A DNA stretch of 64,000 nt. It comes from Glaciibacter superstes DSM 21135 (GTDB lineage Bacteria; Actinomycetota; Actinomycetes; Actinomycetales; Microbacteriaceae). A program made the translations under genes and the position numbers. Where the stretch lies: NCBI RefSeq assembly GCF_000421145.1, contig NZ_ATWH01000002.1, positions 62,001-126,000 of the forward strand. Direction: 5' to 3'. Below the pieces are notes generated by a model. That model ran no database searches. It had not been told where the DNA came from and saw only the letters and a list, made by a program, of their open reading frames with translations. How positions within the stretch are numbered: position 1 is the stretch's first letter; each line of letters begins with the position of its first letter. Below are positions 16,562-25,897 of this stretch, piece after piece.

Positions 16562-17184
16562 CGGAAAACGCCGAAGTTTCCGTCGCGCTTGCCCACCTGC
16601 TTGGCGGGGTCTTATACGCGGAAGACCAGCCCGCCGTGTGGGCGACTGTAACCACCAAGACCGCACAGTTGCGTGACCACCTCGCCCCTTTCGGGCTGCG
16701 CCTTCTCATCGATGATGTCGAGAGCTACGCCTACCTACGCACCATCGATGAGCTGCCTGAAGGCATGCCGCGCCTGTTTCGTCGTCACAGGCTCACGTTT
16801 GGCGCCACCATTCTGTTGATCCTGCTGAGACGACACCTGACTACTGCGGAGTCGGACGCCACAGCATCTCGGATTGTTGTCACCACCGCTGAGATGGTCG
16901 AGTGGCTCCAGCTCTACCACCCTGACGGCACGACCACGGAGAGGATCTCCGGCGACATTCTCGGTGTTGAGCGCCTCGGCTACCTGCGCCGTTTGCGTGG
17001 GCACGATGACACCTACGAAATCCGCCGCATCGTCAAAGCGATAGTCACGTCCGACTGGATAGCCGCATATGGTAATCGACTCTTAGTACATGCGTCGGGC
17101 GGTGACCCGGCCACGAACCCCGACGAGATCCCAGGCCCGGACACTCCGAATCTGACAATCCGGGGGAGCGATGACGACGACTGA
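16558..17184 (+). CDS. jetB: Wadjet subunit JetB (DUF4194), MukE-like
   Basis: This 208-residue protein is the MukE-like KITE subunit of Wadjet. It binds the kleisin JetA and helps hold DNA. Family features seen are LAHLLGGVLYAEDQPAVW at the N-terminus, LLIDDVESYAYLR, the paired arginines in LFRRHRLTFGATILLILLRR, and a winged-helix-like C-terminus with LGVERLGYLRRLRG and YEIRRIVKAIV. The start overlaps the jetA stop (ATGA) and its own end overlaps jetC by 14 bases, implying strict co-translation. No defect is visible. Confidence 0.92.
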   Translation: MTENAEVSVALAHLLGGVLYAEDQPAVWATVTTKTAQLRDHLAPFGLRLLIDDVESYAYLRTIDELPEGMPRLFRRHRLTFGATILLILLRRHLTTAESDATASRIVVTTAEMVEWLQLYHPDGTTTERISGDILGVERLGYLRRLRGHDDTYEIRRIVKAIVTSDWIAAYGNRLLVHASGGDPATNPDEIPGPDTPNLTIRGSDDDD

Positions 17185-20100
17185 GCGGCGCGTTGACGCG
17201 TTCAACGAGCAACCCTCCGAAATTCGCGGCCAGGCGAGGCTCAACGCCTCCGCCGCTTCAAACGAAGAGCCTTCGGGCGGGTCCACGGGGCCGACCATGG
17301 GGGATGCTGACACCGGGGTCGCCGCGACACAACCGCGCGATGGCATCCGGCTCGAGCAATTTCAGATGCTCAACTGGGGTACGTTCGACCGTTCCGTGCA
17401 GCGGCTGAAGATGTTCTCCGGAAGCACCCTCCTCACGGGTCAGATCGGAGCGGGTAAGTCCACCGTCGTCGACGGTCTCACTACGCTCTTCGCTGACACC
17501 AGCCGCGTGACCTTCAATCTTGCTGCCGGCGCGGATCGACGAGAACGCAACCTCGCCACCTACGTTCTTGGAACATACGGACGCACGCGTGACGAAGATA
17601 CGGGAACCAATAAAGCTGAGACCCTGCGAACAGCCAAGACCGCTTACAGCGTCTTGCTGGCACGCTTCACCGGCCTCCCTTCGCGTGCAACAAGCGACAC
17701 AGTGGCCGCGGACTTGGGCACGCCGACGCAGACGGGTCAGCTGACTGCTGGTGTCGTGTTCTGGTTCCCTGAGAACAGTCTCAACCCGAACAAGCTCTAC
17801 TTCACCTGCCCCAGCCACCTCGACATTGCCGAAAATCTGATTGGCCATCGAGATCACAGGGCGGTCCGTACCGCACTCCGCGACGCCGGCGCAGAGCTAT
17901 TCGAAAACAACTACCGCAGCTATCAACGCAGCCTTTGTCGACAGCTCAACTTGTCCTCCAACGCGCTCAAGCTCCTCGTACAAACCATCTCGATGAAACA
18001 GGTCGGGAACCTGACTGGGTTCGTCCGTGAACACATGCTCGACGAAACTACTGCTCCCGCGGAGATCGCCAAGATCCTCGACCACTACGCTGATCTGCTT
18101 CGCGCACACGAACTCGTGCAGGAAGCCCGACGGCAACTCGAAAAGCTCGAAGCGCTGCGACGCGACGCTGACGCCTACGAGCGCGCCATCACACGCATTG
18201 AGTCCTCCCGCGATGCCGAACATGCTGTCCAGCACCGGGCCGAGCAACTACGCGCCACCATGCTAAAAGAAGCACTCGCCCATGTAGAGAGCAATCTGCC
18301 TGGTCTGCGTGCCAACCGCGATCAGCTCGCGGAGCAGGTCAGGCAGGCGGCCGCCCGGTTCACACAGAACGAAGTTGCCATTGCCACGAACGGCGGCGCA
18401 GTCCTCCGAGAGGCCGAGCGTGAACTTGAGCTGGCTCAAGAGAACCTGCAAAACGTAGCGTCAGCGGCAGCCGACCTGCAGCGGTTAGCCGCCACTCTCG
18501 ACGTCGCACCCTTGGCAGGAATTGCCGACTATCCTCGCTTCACCTCTGACGTGGACAACGCGACGATCGCGCTCACCGGTGGGGAGTCCGCTATGCGCGA
18601 CCAGGTGTTCGAGACGGAGAGAGCCTTCCGTGAAGCAGGCTCAGTCCTTAGGCGTGCACATGAGGACTACAAGGCCGCAGGCCTGGCCGCCAGCAACGTT
18701 CCTCAAGACCAGCGGCAGATGCGTGATCGCATTTGTGCCGAACTTTCCCTCCCTGCCGCTGATTTGCCGTACGCGGCTGAGCTACTAACGGTGGGTGCCG
18801 ACGCCCAGGAATGGGAACTGGCTGCTGAGCGGCTTCTCCGGCCCTTTGCCCTGGCGCTGCTTGTCCCACCGCAGCACTACGAGCGCGTCGCCACCTGGGT
18901 CGATGCGAATGACTTGCGAGGGCGCCTTGAATACCACCCTGTGCCGGCCGGTGCGCCGGTTCCCGCCTCGGTAGACACGCGCACAATGGCCTCCTGCATT
19001 GAGGTGCGACCGGACACTTTCGCGACAGCCTGGCTAACCTCAGAGATCGCACGCCGCTATGACCACGTCCGCGTCGATGCCGCCCCCGACATGCGCGGAC
19101 ACCGCCGTGCAGTCACTAGAGCAGGGCAAACGAAGGATGGATCGCGGCATGTGAAGGACGACCGGCGCCATCTCGTCGGTCGAAGCAACTACGTGCTTGG
19201 CTGGGACACGGCAGTCCGTCGCGAGGCAATTGCGACCGCCATACCGGGCCTTGAACAAGCTGTCACTGATGCCAAGAGGGTCGCCGACGCCGCAGCCATT
19301 CGGCAGAATCAGCACGGTGAGCGAATCCACGCGGTGCGCCAGATCCGTGAACGGTTCTCTGATCTCACTGCCGTTGACGTCGGTGCAGCACACGATCGAG
19401 TAAAGCAGTCCGAGGAGATGGTCACCTCGTTCGCGTCCGACGCCGACCTCGCGCACTTTCTGGAGGTCAAGGCGCGACTTGAAAGCCAGATGAAGGATCT
19501 CGACGAGCGCCGGTCACGGGCGGAGAAGGCAGTCGGTGCCGCCGAACAGACCAAAACCGAGCACGTCGCCGCCGTCACCAGCGTCCGAGCCCGCCTTGAA
19601 CAGCTCTCTCAACCCAGTCTCGATGACAACGCGACCGAGGCGCTCACCGAAGCAATCGCGGAAGTACCTAGCCCCGGTAGCCTCGACCAGATTGGGAGCT
19701 GGCAGCGAGAGGTCAGCACTCACCTCAGCAACCGCGCCGAATCGGCGCAGAACACTCGTGAACGCGCCGGTCAGCGCCTTGTAGGCCATATGAAAGATTT
19801 CGCGAAGGAGTGGCCTCTCGCAGTCGGTGAGATCATCACGACTGATCCATCCTCGCGCCTCGACTTTCTAAGCATGCGCGATCGACTCGAACTCGACGAC
19901 CTACCCCGCTACGAAGACAACTTCCGGACTGAACTCGAAACTAACGCCATCCACCATCTGGCACGGTTCAGCGTCGGACTCGAGCAGGAATCTCGCAAGA
20001 TCGCCGAACGCATCGACGTGATCAACAACGCGCTGCACGACATCAACTATCGACCGGGCACCTACATCAAGCTCGTCGCCGACCCCACAACCGACGCCAT

Positions 20101-20767
20101 GGTTCGTGACTTCCGCAACCAGCTCGAAGCGATCACCGGCGACACAATGCTCGGTGATGACGAAACCTACGCCGAAATCCGATTCCTGCGAGTCAAAGAA
20201 CTCCTCAACCGTTTCGCAGGACGCGAAGGCTTCACGACCGCCGACCAGTCCTGGACCGCCAAGGTTACTGACGTCCGCAACTGGTTCATTTTCTCCGGCT
20301 CCGAACGAGCCCGCCTTGACGACGCTGAGATAGAACACTACGAGGACTCGGGTGGTAAATCCGGTGGGCAAAAAGAGAAGCTCGCCTACACGGTCCTCGC
20401 CGCCTCCCTGTCCTACCAATACGGGCTTGCCGGCGGCCAAGCCAACGCATTCAGGTTCGTGATGATCGACGAAGCGTTCGGCCGAGGGTCCGAGGAATCT
20501 ACCAAGTTCGGACTCGAACTGTTCAGCCGCCTCGGACTGCAACTACTCACCGTCACCCCGCTACAGAAAATCCAGGTGATCGAGAACTACGTGGACGCTC
20601 TCGCCTACGTAAGACCCATAGAACCTCGCAGTCAACTGATCAGCATGCCAATCGAGGAATACCGCGCCAAGCGCAGAAGGCATGGCATTCAGACATCAGA
20701 GAACGACCCCTACCTTCCCGCTGAAAACGACAGCAACCATCACCGCCCGGACGAGGGGGCGTCATGA
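17171..20767 (+). CDS. jetC: Wadjet subunit JetC, SMC/MukB-like ATPase
   Basis: The 1198-residue loop-extruding motor of Wadjet. The Walker A motif GQIGAGKST is near residue 95, after the family start FQMLNWGTFDRSVQRL. Long alternating coiled-coil segments fill the middle around a hinge-like region near residues 500-700. The C-terminal ATPase half has the signature SGGKSGGQKEKLAYTV near 1060 and Walker B FRFVMIDEAFGRG near 1095. ATP-driven dimers extrude DNA until a small circle is recognised and cut by JetD. The ATG overlaps jetB by 14 bases; the stop overlaps jetD by ATGA. The motifs are intact, so the motor should be functional. Confidence 0.94.
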   Translation: MTTTERRVDAFNEQPSEIRGQARLNASAASNEEPSGGSTGPTMGDADTGVAATQPRDGIRLEQFQMLNWGTFDRSVQRLKMFSGSTLLTGQIGAGKSTVVDGLTTLFADTSRVTFNLAAGADRRERNLATYVLGTYGRTRDEDTGTNKAETLRTAKTAYSVLLARFTGLPSRATSDTVAADLGTPTQTGQLTAGVVFWFPENSLNPNKLYFTCPSHLDIAENLIGHRDHRAVRTALRDAGAELFENNYRSYQRSLCRQLNLSSNALKLLVQTISMKQVGNLTGFVREHMLDETTAPAEIAKILDHYADLLRAHELVQEARRQLEKLEALRRDADAYERAITRIESSRDAEHAVQHRAEQLRATMLKEALAHVESNLPGLRANRDQLAEQVRQAAARFTQNEVAIATNGGAVLREAERELELAQENLQNVASAAADLQRLAATLDVAPLAGIADYPRFTSDVDNATIALTGGESAMRDQVFETERAFREAGSVLRRAHEDYKAAGLAASNVPQDQRQMRDRICAELSLPAADLPYAAELLTVGADAQEWELAAERLLRPFALALLVPPQHYERVATWVDANDLRGRLEYHPVPAGAPVPASVDTRTMASCIEVRPDTFATAWLTSEIARRYDHVRVDAAPDMRGHRRAVTRAGQTKDGSRHVKDDRRHLVGRSNYVLGWDTAVRREAIATAIPGLEQAVTDAKRVADAAAIRQNQHGERIHAVRQIRERFSDLTAVDVGAAHDRVKQSEEMVTSFASDADLAHFLEVKARLESQMKDLDERRSRAEKAVGAAEQTKTEHVAAVTSVRARLEQLSQPSLDDNATEALTEAIAEVPSPGSLDQIGSWQREVSTHLSNRAESAQNTRERAGQRLVGHMKDFAKEWPLAVGEIITTDPSSRLDFLSMRDRLELDDLPRYEDNFRTELETNAIHHLARFSVGLEQESRKIAERIDVINNALHDINYRPGTYIKLVADPTTDAMVRDFRNQLEAITGDTMLGDDETYAEIRFLRVKELLNRFAGREGFTTADQSWTAKVTDVRNWFIFSGSERARLDDAEIEHYEDSGGKSGGQKEKLAYTVLAASLSYQYGLAGGQANAFRFVMIDEAFGRGSEESTKFGLELFSRLGLQLLTVTPLQKIQVIENYVDALAYVRPIEPRSQLISMPIEEYRAKRRRHGIQTSENDPYLPAENDSNHHRPDEGAS

Positions 20768-22110
20768 CATCCACACGACTCGCTCGCAGCACCTCAACCA
20801 CGGGCCCCCGAGGCTGGTCGACTTCGGCTACCGTCACCTTGGCCGCACGCAAACTATGGGACCGTGGCGCCATTTTGCGCGAACTTAACCTGCCGCCCGA
20901 GGAATGGATGTCTTTTCCGCACCGCGTACGCCTTTCAGGGCCGTTCGCAGCTGACCTCGTCGAACACCGTGCCGAAGCCCAAGCCTGGTCACGAGCTCTC
21001 AACGACAGCGCTGCAAACGCCGATTGGGATCTGTTGACCAAACGTATCCGCGCTGGCGTCCTCGGGATGCAGACGATTCCCACGGCTGCGATCATCTCCA
21101 CGCCGACGGTCGCACTCAACCTACTCGGCCGCGCGCAAACCGCTGACGCCAGTACATATCGCGAGCTACTCGCTGCCATTGAAGTACTCGATTACCTCGC
21201 GCGAGAAGTTGCACTTCGACGCCCGTTTGACGTCCTCGCGGCTGGTGACGACTGGCCCATCTTGGTGAAGGTCGCTCAGTGGCTTCTCGAGAACCCCCGG
21301 CCCGGTATCTACGTGCGCCAGGTACCGGTGCCCGGTCTCCACACGAAGGTCATCGAGCAACATAGACCAATACTGACGAGGCTTCTCGATACTGTGCTGG
21401 CCGCAACGGACATCGCGCCCGAACATTCAGATTTCGCCCACCGGTTCGGCTTCATCGACGAAGCACGATCGGTGCGGATTCGAGGAGACCGCGCTGTGCT
21501 GGGTCTGCCTCTACAAGGAGCCGAGCCGACGTCGCACCTAGAATCCAATGCTGCGCCGGCCGCCCGACCTGCTCTGGTACATCCGACACTTGGCGTTCTT
21601 CTCACCGACGACTCGCTTGGTGACGTCACTTGGCCTGTCACGGCCCTGGCCGCCCTAGACGCGCCCGCAGTCGGAGTGCGTGAACTCGTCATCGTGGAGA
21701 ACAAGATCTCCTTCCTCACCACGCCTCACCAGCCAGGCCGACTCATCCTGTGGGGCGCAGGCTATGGAGCAGATCAACTCCTCCACGCGCTGGAGTGGCG
21801 CGATCGGGTAGCCGTGACCTACTGGGGTGACCTTGACACGCATGGGCTTCACATCCTCGACGCTGTCCGCTCGCACGCGCCTCACGTGCGGAGCGTGCTT
21901 ATGGATTTGGATACCCTCGAAGCACACAAGCCGTACTGGGGTCGTGAAGGTCGTCAGCGTGCAGGGGCACTGATTCACCTCACCGAAAGCGAGCAACTTC
22001 TCTATCAAGCGCTACTCCAGGGTGAGTTGGGTGAATCCTTGCGGCTCGAGCAGGAGTACATCGGCTACGAGCGCGTGGCGTTTGCGCTATCGACATCAAG
22101 TAGCCGGTAA
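20764..22110 (+). CDS. jetD: Wadjet subunit JetD (DUF3322/DUF2220), TOPRIM-like nuclease
   Basis: The 448-residue nuclease subunit of Wadjet. The N-terminal DUF3322 part holds ARKLWDRGAILRELNLP. The C-terminal DUF2220 part carries a topoisomerase VI-A-like TOPRIM site: LVIVENKISFL with its Glu near residue 310, LILWGAGYGADQLL, and YWGDLDTHGLHIL near 355 with the two metal-binding Asp residues. JetD cleaves DNA when the JetABC complex signals a small circle. The ATG at 20764 overlaps the jetC stop. A 170-bp gap follows before the next gene. Confidence 0.93.
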   Translation: MTSTRLARSTSTTGPRGWSTSATVTLAARKLWDRGAILRELNLPPEEWMSFPHRVRLSGPFAADLVEHRAEAQAWSRALNDSAANADWDLLTKRIRAGVLGMQTIPTAAIISTPTVALNLLGRAQTADASTYRELLAAIEVLDYLAREVALRRPFDVLAAGDDWPILVKVAQWLLENPRPGIYVRQVPVPGLHTKVIEQHRPILTRLLDTVLAATDIAPEHSDFAHRFGFIDEARSVRIRGDRAVLGLPLQGAEPTSHLESNAAPAARPALVHPTLGVLLTDDSLGDVTWPVTALAALDAPAVGVRELVIVENKISFLTTPHQPGRLILWGAGYGADQLLHALEWRDRVAVTYWGDLDTHGLHILDAVRSHAPHVRSVLMDLDTLEAHKPYWGREGRQRAGALIHLTESEQLLYQALLQGELGESLRLEQEYIGYERVAFALSTSSSR

Positions 22111-22281
22111 CGGGACCAGCTCTGAGCTGACTACCGCCGAACGACTAGGCGTAGTCGTTTCTGCATTGCAGAACACCTCTCAATTTAGCCTCCGTACGCA
22201 GCGCCGAGGGACTGCTCGGACCGACCCGTCCCGCCGTAGTCGATACGGTGGAGTAGACCTGAGCTTGGCCGAAGGAGGAAC

Positions 22282-23370
22282 ATGGCGAAGGACCACTTCA
22301 TCCCGGCGAGCCTGATCGCGCGGTTCTCCGAAGAGACCGATGGTGAGGTGCGGAGACGAAAGGTCTGGGTCGCGCGGAGCAACGGCAGTCGGGCAAAAGT
22401 TCGGGCCGAGTCCGTGGGATACGCGAACGGCCTCTACGACGTTGATCAGGACATGTTCCCCACGCGCGGGCATCGCGCGGTCGACGACGTCTGGGGTTCC
22501 TACGAGCCTCAAATCTCCCGTGTACTGGATCGACTGATCGACGGAAGCGTGACCGCCACGGAGTGGGTCGATACTCTGTTGCCGTTCGTTGCGGCTCCCT
22601 TCGGACGGGATCGTGGATACAAGGAACGCGTGGCAGGTCGTTTGGTTAGACACGCTTCTGGCGGTTCCCAAATTGCCGATTTCGACATAACCGAATTCAT
22701 CCTCGATGACACGAACATCGCGCTCAACCGTGTGATGGAGATGGAACGATTCGCCGCACGCGCGCTGGCCAGCATGTGGGAGGTTATCGAAGTTGACGGC
22801 GACCTCATTCTCCCTGACTTGGGCTACGGATTCGACCTCATCAACGAGTATCCCGACGTCATGATGATGCTCTACCCGATCGGACGCCGACATTTACTTA
22901 CCCTGACTCCATGCCCACAGCGCCGTATTCTGAAGAGATCGCCAGACCGCTGGGTCCCGGATATCTCCTACGGCAAAAGCCTCGTCTCATCGGATGACAT
23001 CAATCGCGTGCTTGCCAGCACTGCGCAAGACTTTGTTGTTGGGTCGAACGCAGCGATCGACGGGATCAGGACCGAGGATTTCGCCATCTTCAACTGGGAC
23101 GGCATTGATGAAGTGCTCGAACAGTGGCCGTTCAACATCGACACCTTGAGCCTCAGTGGACTCCACAGAGTCGTGCAAGCGATTGTTCATGATGAGTTGA
23201 AGACACTCGAAGGCGTGCTACTGAGCAGGCACAAGTCGCTGTCAGATCTTGAACCGAACGGCCTCTTCCTCGCTCCGTCCGGAGGCATCCGCGCCGATCA
23301 GGTTCTGGCACTGGACAAGGCCGGGCTGGTTTTGACTGCACATCGCTCCCAGACGAAACCGTCGGGATGA
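22282..23370 (+). CDS. DUF4238-like protein
   Basis: The 362-residue protein starts AKDHFIPASLIARFSEE, the DUF4238 hallmark (His-Phe/Tyr-Ile/Val-Pro, then Leu and Phe). RKVWVARSNGS and YANGLYDVDQD follow. Mid-protein, a helical part (ERFAARALASMWEVIE) leads to LLTLTPCPQRRIL. DUF4238 proteins are common on genomic islands and next to restriction or abortive-infection genes; their biochemistry is unknown. AAGGAGG lies just upstream of the ATG at 22282, so the start is secure. It is the last intact gene before the tRNA-derived attachment site, so it lies inside the island. Confidence 0.65.
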   Translation: MAKDHFIPASLIARFSEETDGEVRRRKVWVARSNGSRAKVRAESVGYANGLYDVDQDMFPTRGHRAVDDVWGSYEPQISRVLDRLIDGSVTATEWVDTLLPFVAAPFGRDRGYKERVAGRLVRHASGGSQIADFDITEFILDDTNIALNRVMEMERFAARALASMWEVIEVDGDLILPDLGYGFDLINEYPDVMMMLYPIGRRHLLTLTPCPQRRILKRSPDRWVPDISYGKSLVSSDDINRVLASTAQDFVVGSNAAIDGIRTEDFAIFNWDGIDEVLEQWPFNIDTLSLSGLHRVVQAIVHDELKTLEGVLLSRHKSLSDLEPNGLFLAPSGGIRADQVLALDKAGLVLTAHRSQTKPSG

Positions 23371-23381
23371 TCGGTGCCGAG

Positions 23382-23403
23382 GGGGACCAGAAGGGGACCA
23401 GAA
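23382..23403 (+). repeat. Tandem 11-bp direct repeat beside the att-like site
   Basis: GGGGACCAGAA occurs twice back to back (23382-23392 and 23393-23403). It sits between the last island gene and the tRNA-Pro fragment, where integrase arm-type sites often lie. That role is inference. Confidence 0.6.
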
Positions 23404-23493
23404 TTATGCGATGCATGCATTGCATGACGTGTCCTGCATGATCTGATCCGCACAACTACGCGGTTCTTGGCCCGATTCGGGCGGTTTGGACGC

Positions 23494-23536
23494 CTGGGGG
23501 TCAGGGGGTCGCAGGTTCAAATCCTGTCAGCCCGAC
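23494..23536 (+). other. 3' half of tRNA-Pro(GGG): displaced attachment site of an integrated element
   Basis: From the anticodon loop onward the bases read as a tRNA-Pro: TGGGGG (anticodon GGG) with stem half TCAGG, variable loop, T-arm GCAGG-TTCAAAT-CCTGT, and acceptor half CAGCCCG plus discriminator A. The 5' half (expected CGGGCTG and a D-arm) is absent upstream, so it is not a working tRNA gene. A tRNA 3' half in front of a tRNA-style terminator is what remains when an element integrates into the gene and supplies its own 3' half at the other end. The isotype is read from the anticodon loop and is moderately sure. Confidence 0.7.
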
Positions 23537-23578
23537 AGGCGGGCCGTTCTCGAAACTCTTCGCAGAACTTCCCAAAGG

Positions 23579-23616
23579 AAATCGCTCCTGATGAGAATCA
23601 GGAGCGATTTTTGTTT
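23579..23616 (+). terminator. Intrinsic terminator, probably the former tRNA-Pro terminator
   Basis: A perfect 14-bp stem (AAATCGCTCCTGAT with ATCAGGAGCGATTT, loop GAGA) is followed by TTGTTTTG. It lies 42 bp after the tRNA 3' half and fits the original terminator of the disrupted tRNA gene. Confidence 0.85.
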
Positions 23617-23703
23617 TGTAGAGCGGTTTCGTCGGTTGTGAGGCTTGGCTTCGTCTTCGGGGCGGTTTCGCGGAGCGTTTTCCTCCTCGTTAACGACTTT
23701 CAA

Positions 23704-23726
23704 GCGCACCGATGTCTTCGGTGCGC
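23704..23726. terminator. Stem-loop terminator candidate
   Basis: GCGCACCGA pairs with TCGGTGCGC around loop TGTCT, with CTGGGTTTTG following on the plus strand. It could end transcription from either side, near the 3' end of the broken transposase. Confidence 0.6.
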
Positions 23727-23770
23727 CTGGGTTTTGCCCTCTCGGGCGGTGTCGGTGAACCGCTCAGCGG

Positions 23771-24911
23771 TTAGGTTCGGAGGGGTGGCCCGCCGGTCTC
23801 ATCGGTCGGTGCACCGGGTTTCACGGCGTCTGGTCGCTTGACGCCGGGCGGATACGTGTCGGTATAGGGATTTCGCCATTCCCGGTCTCGGCGTCGCATG
23901 ATGGCGGCAGCGGGTTCGCCAAGGGTGTTCTGTTTCGCGTCTTCCTTGATTTTGTCGCTTATGAATGCGCGATTTTGCGCATGTTGAAGTTCGTGAGCAG
24001 CATGGTGACGATGATTTGGGCGGCGCCGAATCCACGCACGCGACGTCGGCCAGCTGATTCAATGTCTTCTGTTCCACCGGCTTTGACCTGGGCGTTGAGC
24101 GATTCAATCGAGTTGCGGGCGTGAGTGTGGAATTCGTCCCACTCTTTGGTGCCGTAGTCGAAGGCTTGCTTCTGGCGACGAATGTTGGCTTCTTCGAACG
24201 ACACCGAGTGTTGGCGGCAAATCTTGTCGAGAAAGTCGGGGACGTCCTCCTGGTCGACCGAAGGGCGTTCCTTGTCCACCACTGTCTTCGTTTTCAGGAG
24301 TTCGCGAAGCGGGCATGTCACGGTGGGACTTGGTCCGAGCGCGGGGGGCATCGGAGCACGGTCCGTCCGCGCGCGTCAGGCTTCTCTTTCTGATGCAGTT
24401 GGAACGCTTTGCGTTCCTTGATGCGAACCCAGTAGGTCTGTCGAGGAGCCCACTCTGCAGGTTTTTGTGGCATTGCGCAGAGGCTCGGGTGCTCCAGGGC
24501 AGTACGCGGCGCCTTCAATGTACTTTGCGCCGTGGTCGCCGCCTTGCGCACCAAGTTTGTCAAAGCGGTAGTCGGTCGAGGGGGTGAAACCCTCGTCGAA
24601 GGCAGGGTCGTGCAGGCGCTCAACGAGGGAGTTCGCCCAGTACTGCTTGTCCGCGTCACCAACGCCCGGGGCGAGGCCGGTGGCTTTGGCCGCTTTCATC
24701 ATGAGACGGCTTCCTCGGCAACGCCCACATTGGGCAAGCTGAGAGTCGCAGCGATGGCCGGTGCCGGAAAGCGGGATTGTCCGGGGGCTTCGGAGTCGAC
24801 ACGGACGGCGATGTTCGCCTCCCAACCCCAGGCGTAATTCGCGCGTGCTGCGCTCTTCCCGTTGGGGTCGGTCTGATCGGACTGGCCACGGCGAGAGTCA
24901 ACTCGTTCCAT
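23771..24911 (-). pseudogene. Frameshifted, N-terminally truncated transposase
   Basis: Pieces of one transposase are spread over different minus-strand frames: RANYAWGWEANIAVRV near 24840, QYWANSLVERLHDPAFDEGF and YRFDKLGAQGGDHGAKYIEG near 24600, CPLRELLKTKTVVDKERPS near 24290, EWDEFHTHARNSIESLNAQV near 24120, LLTNFNMRKIA near 23985. After another frameshift comes the tail KIKEDAKQNTLGEP to the stop at 23771. At least three frame changes and a missing N-terminus rule out function. I recognise the fragment order of an actinobacterial transposase but cannot name the IS family. No inverted repeats were found. It separates the island edge from the redox gene cluster. Confidence 0.75.
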
Positions 24912-24943
24912 TGGTCGTTTCTGGTTGGTCGTGGTCGTGGTCG

Positions 24944-25849
24944 TCAGAACTCGAGGACGTGTTTGATCCCACCGGAGCGGCCTGCCGCGACGAGGTCTGC
25001 GACCGCGATCCCATCTCTGATTGGCGTCGTCTGCACGTCGATTCTGATCTCGCCTGTGGGAGCAAGCGCAGCCAGGTCACCAAGAGTGTGTCCGTCGGCC
25101 TCCACATACAGATCCGTGGTGGTGATTCCCCCGACGGGGGCGGGGGCATCCGACGTGATGGAGCAGAGGCGGCCGCCGTCGACAAGAAGCCCCTTCGCGT
25201 CTTCAGAGGTGCTCGTTGCGGCGATGAGGACGGCATCGAAGCGCAGGTCGGTCTTATCGGCTCAGTCCTTGACGTGGGTATCGATCACTTCGCTGACGCC
25301 GAGTGCGCGTAGGTTGTCGGCGTGGGCGGCCCCCGCCCCGGCGACGACGTCAGCGCCGCGGAGGCGCGCCAGCTGGACAGCGAGCGAAGCAGTGGGACCG
25401 GAGGCCCCGACGACGAGCAGGCGGGTGTCGGCACCGACCTGGAGCTCATCGAGAGCCTGTCGGGCGGTGAGTCCCGCGACGGGCAGCGCAGCGCCGATCG
25501 TCGGCGTTAGGTTCTCGGGCAGCCGTGCGACGTTCGCGGAACTGACCAGAACCTGCTCCGCCCACGTGCCACTTCCACCCGGAAGAGGTACTTCGTGGAC
25601 GAGCACGAGGTCGCCAATGCGGAATTCGGTCACGCCTGGACCGGTCGCGGCGACGCGGCCGACGGCTTCGACACCCAACGCTGCGGGCGGTACGAGACCG
25701 ACGTCCCATCCGCCTGTGTGAAGCAGTGCGTCCCACGGGCCGATGCCTGCCGCGACGACGTCCAGGACGAGCTCACCAGGTTCCGGTTCGCGGGTCTGGA
25801 AGATCGAGGAGCTCGAGGGCGCCATTTGCGGCGCGAACACCAAGTCCAA
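24944..25849 (-). pseudogene. MDR-family quinone oxidoreductase with an in-frame TGA
   Basis: The protein starts MDLVFAPQMAPSSSSIFQTR and runs through the usual medium-chain reductase landmarks: PGVTEFRIGDLVLVHEVPL and the nucleotide-binding LLVVGASGPTASLAVQLARL. At VIDTHVKD a TGA sits at 25262-25264. Reading straight through in the same frame gives a perfect continuation (ADKTDLRFDAVLIAATSTS to GRSGGIKHVLEF and a stop at 24944), and the whole is of normal family length (about 300). A single Trp-to-stop change (TGG to TGA) would explain it. The first 195 residues may still be made but lack the C-terminal part. It is last in the five-gene minus-strand operon starting at 28392. Confidence 0.85.
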
Positions 25850-25897
25850 TCATGGTTTTCTCCTTCTGTGCTGACGAGGTCAGTTGGTGTTTCGGGT

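Noticed and set aside
23460..23537. A complete tRNA gene
   Set aside because: Only the part from the anticodon loop to the acceptor 3' end fits; no D-arm or 5' acceptor strand pairs with it in the 75 bases upstream.
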